Source: Promicromonosporaceae bacterium (lineage in GTDB: Bacteria > Actinomycetota > Actinomycetes > Actinomycetales > Cellulomonadaceae). Taken from it: 6,615 nt of DNA. How positions within the stretch are numbered: position 1 is the first letter of the stretch; every line of letters begins with the position of its first letter. The notes beneath the pieces are model-generated. The model did not search any database and was not told the DNA's origin. It saw nothing but the letters and a program-made list of their open reading frames with translations. Positions 1 through 5,019 of this stretch are shown here, one piece after another. The stretch lies in the NCBI GenBank assembly GCA_009780755.1, contig WQZL01000143.1, forward strand, positions 1-6,615, read 5' to 3'. Position numbers and translations under genes: made by a program.

Positions 1-569
1 AGACCCACCGCGCCATCGCCCACCACGGCCACTACATCGCCCGGCTTTACGGACGCGGAGATGGCCGCGTGGTAACCGGTACACATCACATCGGCCAGGG
101 TTAAGAGATGCGGTATGAGGCCGCGTGCCTCAATTTCGGCTTCGGTGAGTCCCACCGGGAACAGCGATGCCTGCGCGTGCGGCACCCGGATGCGCTGTGA
201 CTGGGCGCCCTCGCTCCAGTGACCCTCGGAGTCGGGTGCGCCCACAAAGGTGACGGTTTGGCAAGAGGCGGGCACCCCGGCCCGGCATTCTTGACAGTGG
301 CCACAGTTGTAGGAGAACGGCAGGATCACAAAGTCGCCCTGCTTGGCGCTGGTCACATCGGCTCCGACCTCCTCGATCACGCCGATGGCCTCGTGCCCCA
401 TCGACCGTGGTTCGTCTACGGGTGCGATGCCTCGGTATCCCCACAGATCGGAACCGCAAACGCAGGCGGCTACCACGCGCACCACGGCATTATTCGGAGC
501 GAGAATGACCGGATCGGGCCGCTCTTCAACGCGGATGTCACCGGGCTTATGCAAAATCGTGGACAGCAT
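1..569 (-). CDS. Zinc-dependent medium-chain alcohol dehydrogenase (partial, 3' end outside window)
   Basis: This is the N-terminal 189 residues of a GroES-like/Rossmann alcohol dehydrogenase; the rest lies beyond the left edge. Visible landmarks are CGSD at residues 38-41 (Cys38 is a catalytic zinc ligand in this family), GHE at 58-60 (His59 and Glu60), and a complete structural-zinc loop C-x2-C-x2-C-x7-C at Cys89, Cys92, Cys95 and Cys103. The Rossmann nucleotide loop GDGAVG sits at 184-189, right at the window edge. The ATG start at 569 has AAGGAG nine bases upstream. Family knowledge says it oxidises an alcohol or reduces an aldehyde with NAD(P); the substrate cannot be read from this part. 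It lies downstream of fucO on the same strand, about 136 bases away, with a long hairpin between, so co-transcription is uncertain. Confident on family, not on substrate. Confidence 0.9.
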   Translation of the reverse strand, partial: MLSTILHKPGDIRVEERPDPVILAPNNAVVRVVAACVCGSDLWGYRGIAPVDEPRSMGHEAIGVIEEVGADVTSAKQGDFVILPFSYNCGHCQECRAGVPASCQTVTFVGAPDSEGHWSEGAQSQRIRVPHAQASLFPVGLTEAEIEARGLIPHLLTLADVMCTGYHAAISASVKPGDVVAVVGDGAVG

Positions 570-606
570 CAGATGAATCTCCTTCGGGTGTGAAACTTGA
601 GGTGAC

Positions 607-666
607 TTCGGCAGTTTGGTTCATTTTCGGCAGCTTGAACTACCGAAAATGAACCAAACTGCCGAA
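607..666. repeat. Perfect 24-bp inverted repeat with 12-nt loop between fucO and the zinc alcohol dehydrogenase
   Basis: The arms at 607-630 and 643-666 are exact reverse complements, separated by 12 bases. The left arm begins TTCGGCAGTTTGG. The octamer TTCGGCAG occurs at 607-614, again at 626-633, and inverted at 659-666. Read on the minus strand, the hairpin lies about 40 bases after the fucO stop and about 38 bases before the dehydrogenase start. No T-run follows on either strand, so it is not a classic intrinsic terminator. It could be a terminator without a U-tract, an RNA processing or stability element, a repressor operator, or a dispersed palindromic repeat. Confidence 0.85.
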
Positions 667-705
667 CTTAGCGGGTTGGTACAGGCAGAGGAGAGGAAGT
701 GGCAG

Positions 706-1854
706 CTACAGCAGGGAGGTGAATAGGGCGGTGATGTCTTCGACCGATGCTGGGCGGGGGTTACCCCCGGCGCAGACGTCGTCAAAGGCTGCTTGGGCGA
801 GGGCGGGCACATCGGCGGCGGTGGCGCCAAGGGCGGTGATGGTGGTCGGGTTGCCCAGCGACGCGGTCAGCGCGGCCACCGCATCGACGGCGGCCTGGCG
901 GGCCTCCTCGATGGGCATGTCCTTGGTACACACGCCGAAGGCCGCCGCGATGTCGCGGTACTTCTCCCCGGAGGCGGGCGCGTTGAACGCCATCACCGGA
1001 GCCAGCAGCACCCCGTTGGCCACGCCGTGCGGGGCGTCAAAGAACGCACCGAGGGGGTGGGCCATCGCGTGTACCAGGCCCAGGCCGACGTTCGAGTAGC
1101 CCATGCCGGCCACGTATTGGGCCATCGCCATGCGCTCCATCGCCGCCGGGTCGCCGTCGGCGGCCGCGGCCAGCGATGCCGCGATCACTTGGATCGCCTT
1201 TAGGTGGAACAGGTCACTCAGTTCCCAGGCGGCGGCGGTGATGTAGCCCTCGATGGCGTGGGTGAGGGCGTCCAGGCCGGTGGCGACCTTCAGCGCGCGC
1301 GGGGCGGTGGCCATCATCTCTGGGTCCACGACGGCCAGCACGGGGATGTCGTTGGGGTCAACGCAGACGAACTTGCGCCGCCGCTCCACATCGGTGATGA
1401 CGTAGTTGATGGTGGTTTCCGAGGCGGTACCGGCCGTGGTGGGCACGGCGATGATCGGCACGGAGCGGTGCCTGGTGGCTGCGACCCCCTCCAGGGAGCG
1501 CACATCGGCGAACTCGGGGTTGTTGGCGATGATGCCGATGGCCTTGCAGGTGTCCTGCGGAGAACCGCCGCCGACGGCGATCAGCACATCAGCCTCCGCT
1601 GCACCGAAGGCCGCCAGGCCCGCCAGTACGTTTTCGATGGGTGGATTGGGCGCCACCTTTGAGAACACCTCGTAGGGGAAGCCCGCCGCGTCGAGCAGGT
1701 CGGTTACCCGCGCCGCCACTCCCGTATCGATGAGTACCTGGTCGGTCACCACCAGGGCCTTGGTGAAGCCGCGTCCGGTCAGTTCGTCGGGGATCACCGA
1801 GATCGCCCCGGCTCCGAAGTACGCGGTCTGGTTCCATACCATCCGATTTGCCAC
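706..1854 (-). CDS. fucO: Lactaldehyde reductase / L-1,2-propanediol oxidoreductase (iron-containing alcohol dehydrogenase)
   Basis: This 382-residue group III iron-dependent alcohol dehydrogenase follows E. coli FucO closely along its whole length as I remember that sequence. Shared stretches include GGGSPQDTCKAIGII, NNPEFADVRSLEG, RRKFVCVDP and QYVAGMG. FucO interconverts lactaldehyde and 1,2-propanediol with NADH. From the chosen start, the metal ligands are Asp195, His199, His262 and His276, the nucleotide loop GGGSP is at 95-99, and Asp38 in VTD matches the FucO residue favouring NAD over NADP. The first in-frame start is GTG at 1863, but AAGGA at 1866-1870 is only 2 bases from it. The GTG at 1854 has 11-base spacing and gives MANRM, matching the E. 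coli N-terminus, so it is preferred. It is divergent from cysK and followed on its strand by the zinc dehydrogenase. No fucose or propanediol pathway gene is visible nearby, so the physiological substrate is inferred. Confidence 0.93.
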   Translation of the reverse strand: MANRMVWNQTAYFGAGAISVIPDELTGRGFTKALVVTDQVLIDTGVAARVTDLLDAAGFPYEVFSKVAPNPPIENVLAGLAAFGAAEADVLIAVGGGSPQDTCKAIGIIANNPEFADVRSLEGVAATRHRSVPIIAVPTTAGTASETTINYVITDVERRRKFVCVDPNDIPVLAVVDPEMMATAPRALKVATGLDALTHAIEGYITAAAWELSDLFHLKAIQVIAASLAAAADGDPAAMERMAMAQYVAGMGYSNVGLGLVHAMAHPLGAFFDAPHGVANGVLLAPVMAFNAPASGEKYRDIAAAFGVCTKDMPIEEARQAAVDAVAALTASLGNPTTITALGATAADVPALAQAAFDDVCAGGNPRPASVEDITALFTSLL

Positions 1855-1883
1855 GTTGCACACCGTCCTTAAAGTTGGGTCAA

Positions 1884-1903
1884 GGCGTCACTGATCGGAC
1901 GCC
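1884..1903. promoter_or_regulatory. Inverted repeat upstream of fucO (possible operator)
   Basis: GGCGTC at 1884-1889 and GACGCC at 1898-1903 are perfect 6-bp arms 8 bases apart. The element begins about 30 bases before the fucO GTG start, where a repressor site or leader hairpin would act. I could not find a convincing minus-strand promoter around it. Arms this short in GC-rich DNA can arise by chance, so a function is only a suggestion. Confidence 0.4.
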
Positions 1904-1959
1904 ATCCCCTAAGCCAACACCCCCTCACCACCGGCTAAGCACCAGCTGGCCGCAAGTGC

Positions 1960-2001
1960 GCGATGATCGGTCGCTAGTCGAACATATAGCGACATCATCG
2001 C
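1960..2001. promoter_or_regulatory. Long interrupted palindrome between the divergent fucO and cysK genes
   Basis: GCGATGAT (1960-1967) pairs with ATCATCGC (1994-2001), and GTCGCTA (1970-1976) pairs with TAGCGAC (1987-1993). This gives 15 base pairs, a two-base bulge (CG, 1968-1969) and a 10-base centre. It ends 28 bases before the cysK -35 element and lies about 105 bases upstream of the fucO start. In this position it could be a regulator-binding site for either gene, or a structure separating the two transcription units. No regulator gene is present to name the binding protein. Confidence 0.6.
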
Positions 2002-2020
2002 CCATCCTGCGCCACCATGC

Positions 2021-2041
2021 GCCAGGGCTTGACGGCCTGGC
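2021..2041. promoter_or_regulatory. Inverted repeat flanking the cysK -35 box (possible operator)
   Basis: GCCAGG at 2021-2026 and CCTGGC at 2036-2041 are perfect inverted half-sites 9 bases apart. Their centre contains the TTGACG -35 hexamer. A protein bound here would block RNA polymerase, which fits a repressor of the cysteine operon. That is inferred from geometry alone. Confidence 0.4.
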
Positions 2042-2057
2042 CCTTCTACCGGATAAG
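2029..2057 (+). promoter_or_regulatory. Candidate cysK-cysE promoter
   Basis: A -35 hexamer TTGACG (2029-2034) and a -10 hexamer GATAAG (2052-2057) are separated by 17 bases. This resembles a housekeeping sigma-factor promoter. Transcription would begin near 2064, giving a leader of about 44 bases before the cysK ATG. An alternative -10, TAAGTT at 2054-2059, would give 19-base spacing. Confidence 0.6.
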
Positions 2058-2067
2058 TTTCACCCTT

Positions 2068-2084
2068 GGGCAGAAAGCCTGCCC
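2068..2084 (+). other. Short hairpin in the cysK leader
   Basis: GGGCAG (2068-2073) and CTGCCC (2079-2084) can form a perfect 6-bp stem with a 5-base loop. It would sit close to the 5' end of the predicted cysK leader, 13 bases ahead of the ribosome-binding site. It may stabilise the transcript. It is too small for a recognised riboswitch, and no T-run follows it. Confidence 0.4.
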
Positions 2085-2107
2085 GCCTACTACCAGTGAG
2101 GATCGCC

Positions 2108-3046
2108 ATGACCCGCATCTACGATGACGCTACCCAGCTTGTTGGTCGCACCCCCCTGGTGCGCCTGAACTCTTTGGCGGCTGGCTGCGGGGCGCAGGTT
2201 TTGGCGAAGCTGGAGTTTTATAACCCGGCCAGCTCGGTGAAGGATCGGTTGGGCGTCGCCATCGTGGATGCGGCCGAGGCAGCTGGCGAGCTGTTGCCGG
2301 GCGGCACCATCGTGGAGGCCACCAGCGGAAACACTGGCATTGCGCTAGCGTGGGTGGGCGCGGTGCGCGGTTATGACGTGGTACTCACCATGCCCGAGTC
2401 AATGTCGAAGGAACGACGTGGCCTGTTGCGCGCCTTCGGGGCCGAGCTGGTGCTTACCCCCGCCGCCGAGGGGATGCGCGGGGCAGTCGAGGCGGCCGAG
2501 CAGATCACCGCCGAGCGGGAGGGCGCCGTGCTGGCCCGGCAGTTCGCCAACGCCGCCAACCCCGCGATGCACCGGGTGACCACTGCCGTGGAGGTGTGGG
2601 AGGACACCGACGGCGACGTCGATGTGTTCGTGGCCGGGGTCGGCACCGGCGGCACGGTAACGGGCGTCGGGCAGGCGCTTAAGGAACGCAAGCCGAACCT
2701 CAAGGTTGTGGCCGTCGAACCCAAGGAGTCGCCCATCCTCAACGGCGGCGAGCCTGGCCCCCACAAGATTCAGGGCATCGGCGCCAACTTTGTGCCCGAG
2801 GTGCTGGACACTTCCGCCTACGACGAGGTTATCGATGTAGATGCGGATACAGCGATGGCGTTTGCTCGTCGGGCCGCCACCGAGGAGGGCCTGCTGGTGG
2901 GCATCTCCGCCGGAGCCGCTCTGGCCGCAGCGGTCGAGCTGGCCGCGCGCCCGGAACATGCCGGGCAAACTATCGTTGTTATCGTGCCAGACTTCGGGGA
3001 GCGATACCTAACCACGCCACTGTACGAAGACTTGATGAAGGATTGA
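2108..3046 (+). CDS. cysK: Cysteine synthase A (O-acetylserine sulfhydrylase)
   Basis: This 312-residue PLP enzyme condenses O-acetylserine with sulfide to give cysteine in the cytoplasm. Its length and sequence match the CysK family and resemble mycobacterial CysK1. Lys45 in SVKDR is the PLP Schiff-base lysine, TSGNTG at 72-77 is the substrate loop, GTGGT at 179-183 binds the PLP phosphate, and QGIGANFVP (222-230) and VGISAGA (264-270) are the usual later motifs. The frame is open back to an ATG at 2066. The ATG at 2108 has GAGGA five bases upstream and gives MTRIYDDATQLVGRTPLVRL, the normal family N-terminus; the longer start would add 14 atypical residues and fall in the predicted leader. 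cysE follows after 5 bases, so the two are translated as one operon. Confidence 0.97.
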   Translation: MTRIYDDATQLVGRTPLVRLNSLAAGCGAQVLAKLEFYNPASSVKDRLGVAIVDAAEAAGELLPGGTIVEATSGNTGIALAWVGAVRGYDVVLTMPESMSKERRGLLRAFGAELVLTPAAEGMRGAVEAAEQITAEREGAVLARQFANAANPAMHRVTTAVEVWEDTDGDVDVFVAGVGTGGTVTGVGQALKERKPNLKVVAVEPKESPILNGGEPGPHKIQGIGANFVPEVLDTSAYDEVIDVDADTAMAFARRAATEEGLLVGISAGAALAAAVELAARPEHAGQTIVVIVPDFGERYLTTPLYEDLMKD

Positions 3047-3051
3047 GGCGC

Positions 3052-3726
3052 ATGACTGACCTGAAGGCGGTACGAGCCGCCACGTTGGCCTCGGGCGACG
3101 AGGATGTGCCGCACACTCATCCCCCCGGCCATAAACCCGGCCTGCGGCACCTGTGGGAGATAGTGCTCGAAGACCTAGACGCCGCGCACGCTCACGACCC
3201 GGCCGCCCGCAACCGCATTGAGGTGGCGTTGACCTATCCCGGCGTTCATGCGTTGTGGGTGCATCGGCTCACGCATCGCCTGTGGGATCGCGGCCTAAAG
3301 ATTCCGGCGCGCCTTCTCTCGCAGTTCACCCGGTTCTTGACGGGCATCGAGATTCACCCCGGCGCGGTGATCGGGCGGCGACTGTTCATCGATCACGGCA
3401 TGGGTGTGGTGATCGGACAAACCACCGTGATCGGCGACGACTGCCTACTGTTCCACGGTTCCACCTTGGGGGGCCGGTCGATGACGCGCGGTAAACGCCA
3501 TCCGACGTTGGGAAACCGGGTGATGGTGGGCGCGGGCGCCAAGGTGCTGGGCAACATCACGCTCGGTGACGACGCACAGATCGGCGCGAATGCCGTGGTC
3601 ACGCACGATGTGCCGCCCGGCTATGTGGCCGTTGGCATCCCGGCCAAGAATCACCTGCCGGGCCAGCCCCCGGCGCAACGTGAACCTCTGGTTGATGCCA
3701 CCTGTCACCTCGACTACGAGATCTAG
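3052..3726 (+). CDS. cysE: Serine O-acetyltransferase
   Basis: This 224-residue enzyme transfers acetyl from acetyl-CoA to serine, making the substrate of CysK. A helical N-terminal part (about 31-95, with YPGVHALWVHRL) precedes a left-handed beta-helix of hexapeptide repeats (about 100-197). Catalytic-site markers are IDHGMG at 113-118, with the Asp114-His115 pair, His135 in FHGSTLGG, and GKRHP at 147-151. The usual IGET is IGQT here. Residues 1-30 form an extra N-terminal segment rich in His and Pro that the mycobacterial protein, as I recall it, lacks. The C-terminus is LDYEI; a terminal Ile is the residue that CysE inserts into the CysK active site in the cysteine synthase complex. ATG 3052 has AAGGA nine bases upstream, inside the end of cysK, and is preferred over the TTG at 3043. 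Confidence 0.96.
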   Translation: MTDLKAVRAATLASGDEDVPHTHPPGHKPGLRHLWEIVLEDLDAAHAHDPAARNRIEVALTYPGVHALWVHRLTHRLWDRGLKIPARLLSQFTRFLTGIEIHPGAVIGRRLFIDHGMGVVIGQTTVIGDDCLLFHGSTLGGRSMTRGKRHPTLGNRVMVGAGAKVLGNITLGDDAQIGANAVVTHDVPPGYVAVGIPAKNHLPGQPPAQREPLVDATCHLDYEI

Positions 3727-3740
3727 CCCTCATACCAGTC

Positions 3741-3932
3741 TTGCCGGAAGACCCCCAGCTCAGCGATTTCCAGACATATGTGCGAGAGCTGGAGGAAGAA
3801 CGAGGTTTCACTAACACCACCTTGATTCAGGCCTGTCTTCATCTTGGCGAGGAGGTGGGCGAGCTGTTCGCGGAAGCCTTTCGGGCCAAAGAAACAATGA
3901 ACCGCCATCGAGCCTGGGCTGTCCCGGATTGA
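3741..3932 (+). pseudogene. MazG-like nucleotide pyrophosphohydrolase remnant with an internal deletion
   Basis: The 63-residue reading frame starts at TTG 3741, 14 bases after cysE, with no good ribosome-binding site. Residues 8-43 (LSDFQTYVRELEEERGF, then LGEEVGELF) look like the first two helices of small MazG-like NTP pyrophosphohydrolases, including the EEVGE metal-binding segment at 37-41. Residues 44-59 (AEAFRAKETMNRHRAW) look like the C-terminal end of the same family. About 40 residues between them, holding the second acidic motif (E-x2-D within the LADVL-type helix), are absent; family members are usually about 100 residues. This suggests an in-frame deletion that removed half the active site. 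The frame is otherwise intact and could still make a small inactive protein. It ends 5 bases before the convergent alkyltransferase-like gene. Confidence 0.65.
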
Positions 3933-3937
3933 TTTCC

Positions 3938-4354
3938 TTAGTCGTCGATGCCGGGGTACCAGATGGCGTCACGCAAACGGATGCGGCGACCATCCTTGGT
4001 CAACGGCATTCCTTCGGCACGCAGAGCTTCGAGTCCAGCCGTGGCGTGATGGGCTGGCGGAGCGCCCGAGGCGTTTACAACACGCCACCAGGGAAGGTCA
4101 TTATTGTCCTGCGCCGGGCCAACCACGGCAGCGCCCTCGGGCACCAAATGCGCGTAACGGTCGTACGAACCGGACATGACATTGCCCACCTGCCGTGGGC
4201 CACCTCGATGCAGCGTCTCGGCGATAATCTCCGCGATCAGGCCATACGTCATCGCTCGACCGGGCGGAATCTGTCGCACCAGGGCGAGTACCGCCTCGGC
4301 GTATTCCTCGCCGTCGGTTAGGGGTTCAACCACCGTGGGGCGCTTAGCCACCAT
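3938..4354 (-). CDS. Alkyltransferase-like protein (MGMT/ATL family DNA damage-binding protein)
   Basis: This 138-residue protein has the DNA-binding domain of O6-alkylguanine-DNA alkyltransferases: IPPGRAMTYG at 29-38, GGPRQVG at 51-57 (Arg54 aligns with the base-flipping arginine finger), and LPWWRVVNASG at 87-97. Where true alkyltransferases have Pro-Cys-His-Arg, this has Pro-Trp-Trp-Arg, so it cannot accept the alkyl group. ATL proteins instead bind O6-alkylguanine and channel it to nucleotide excision repair. It is longer than typical ATLs (about 100-110 residues), with extra sequence at about 60-86 and a tail ending GIDD. The ATG at 4354 overlaps the end of rpiB by 11 bases, so translation is probably coupled. 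The frame is open to 4561, but those 69 upstream codons lie inside rpiB and look like a shadow. DNA repair role inferred from family. Confidence 0.85.
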   Translation of the reverse strand: MVAKRPTVVEPLTDGEEYAEAVLALVRQIPPGRAMTYGLIAEIIAETLHRGGPRQVGNVMSGSYDRYAHLVPEGAAVVGPAQDNNDLPWWRVVNASGAPPAHHATAGLEALRAEGMPLTKDGRRIRLRDAIWYPGIDD

Positions 4355-4808
4355 GACCGTCACGCTTGGCTTCATAGGCGAGCATCTGATCGATGCGCCG
4401 CTGATGACGTTCATCACCGCTGAACGGCTCGGCGATGAACGCTTCGATGATCGCCGTGGCCTCCTCCGAGCTGTGCATCCGCCCTCCCACGGAGACCACG
4501 TTGGCACCGTTGTGCTGACGGCCAAGCTTCGCGGTTTCAATGGACCAAGCCAGGATGGCACGCACTCCTGGCACCCGATTGGCGGCTAGCTGCTCGCCGT
4601 TGCCTGAGCCGCCGATCACGATGCCCAGCGAGCCAGGCTCGGCCATGACGGCCTCGGCGGCGGCAAAACAGAAGGCCGGATAATCGTCGAGCGCGTCGTA
4701 GGCGTGCGCCCCGTGGTCAACCACATCGTGCCCCTGCCCGCGCAGGTACTCAACGAGGTGGTTCTTCAGCTCGAAGCCGGCATGATCGGTGCCAATGTGA
4801 AGTCGCAT
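4344..4808 (-). CDS. rpiB: Ribose-5-phosphate isomerase B
   Basis: This 154-residue RpiB/LacAB-family enzyme interconverts ribulose 5-phosphate and ribose 5-phosphate in the non-oxidative pentose phosphate pathway. It matches mycobacterial RpiB well from memory: GTDHAGFELK near the start, DDYPAFC at 41-47, GGSGNGEQ at 66-73, HN at 99-100, GGRMH at 108-112 and RHQRRID at 134-140. By alignment with M. tuberculosis RpiB, the active-site residues are Asp8, His9, Glu72, His99, Arg110, Arg134 and His135; Glu72 stands in for the catalytic cysteine of E. coli-type RpiB. ATG 4808 gives MRLHIGTDHAG, the family N-terminus. A TTG at 4829 would add seven residues without support. The ribosome-binding site is poor (AGGGG is only one base from the ATG), so initiation may be leaderless. 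It is first in an operon with the alkyltransferase-like gene. Confidence 0.95.
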   Translation of the reverse strand: MRLHIGTDHAGFELKNHLVEYLRGQGHDVVDHGAHAYDALDDYPAFCFAAAEAVMAEPGSLGIVIGGSGNGEQLAANRVPGVRAILAWSIETAKLGRQHNGANVVSVGGRMHSSEEATAIIEAFIAEPFSGDERHQRRIDQMLAYEAKRDGHGG

Positions 4809-4859
4809 GCCCCTATTGTGCCCTGCCAACCGAAGAAGCGTAGAAACGCTCGAAGCTAC

Positions 4860-4868
4860 CTATCCACA
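4860..4868 (+). promoter_or_regulatory. DnaA-box-like site (8 of 9)
   Basis: CTATCCACA differs from the DnaA box consensus TTATCCACA only at the first base. It lies 52 bases upstream of rpiB, in the region shared with hicA, and 27 bases from a perfect box in the same orientation. A single near-match would be unremarkable; the pair is the reason to list it. Confidence 0.35.
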
Positions 4869-4886
4869 GGCCCGGCCCGACGTCAG

Positions 4887-4895
4887 TTATCCACA
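4887..4895 (+). promoter_or_regulatory. Perfect DnaA box TTATCCACA
   Basis: This is an exact match to the classical 9-base DnaA box, in the rpiB-hicA divergent intergenic region. Actinobacterial DnaA often prefers TTGTCCACA, so the match is to the general consensus. No dnaA, dnaN or other origin gene is nearby, so a regulatory or titration site is more likely than an origin. Confidence 0.45.
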
Positions 4896-4970
4896 ACTTG
4901 CGAGTATGACTTCGGCATCCCTGCCGGAAACCGGGCATCCTGAACACATGAACATCCAACCCTCCACCCA

Positions 4971-5012
4971 TCAAGTGCGCACTTGACGCTCGCGACAAGT
5001 GCAGACTAGAGG
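4971..5012 (+). promoter_or_regulatory. Candidate hicAB promoter with a palindromic operator
   Basis: TCAAGTGCGCACTTGA at 4971-4986 is a perfect 16-bp palindrome. A -35-like TTGACG (4983-4988) overlaps its right end, and a further half-site CAAGTGC lies at 4996-5002. A possible -10, TAGAGG at 5007-5012, is 18 bases from the -35 and would start transcription at or next to the hicA ATG (leaderless). The same bases contain AGAGG, seven bases from the ATG, which could instead be a ribosome-binding site. HicB antitoxins commonly repress their own promoters, so this palindrome is the natural candidate operator; binding is inferred. Confidence 0.55.
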
Positions 5013-5019
5013 TACACTC

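Noticed and set aside
719..1675. Several plus-strand open frames (for example 793-1203 and 1204-1662)
   Set aside because: They lie opposite fucO, are Gly/His/Arg-rich, show no family motifs and are the usual antisense shadows in GC-rich DNA.
2066..2107. Longer cysK start adding 14 residues
   Set aside because: It would start inside the predicted leader, lacks a ribosome-binding site, and adds residues absent from the family; ATG 2108 has GAGGA at good spacing.
2061..2107. Riboswitch or T-box controlling cysK
   Set aside because: The leader is only about 45 bases with one 6-bp hairpin; there is no T-box motif, SAM-riboswitch core or terminator.
1848..2118. Small open frames on both strands in the fucO-cysK intergenic region
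   Set aside because: No recognisable motifs or ribosome-binding sites; the sequence is better explained by promoter and inverted repeats.
4355..4561. N-terminal extension of the alkyltransferase-like protein to 207 residues
   Set aside because: The extra 69 codons overlap rpiB, are Ser/Pro/Arg-rich and have no family similarity.
4176..4589. Plus-strand frame of 137 codons opposite rpiB and the alkyltransferase-like gene
   Set aside because: Antisense to two well-supported genes and without recognisable domains.
4860..4895. Replication origin
   Set aside because: Only two DnaA-like boxes, no AT-rich unwinding region and no dnaA or dnaN beside them.
4911..4929. Imperfect hairpin TTCGGCA...TGCCGGAA upstream of hicA
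   Set aside because: The arms differ by an extra base and GC-rich pairs like this are common by chance; no functional position.
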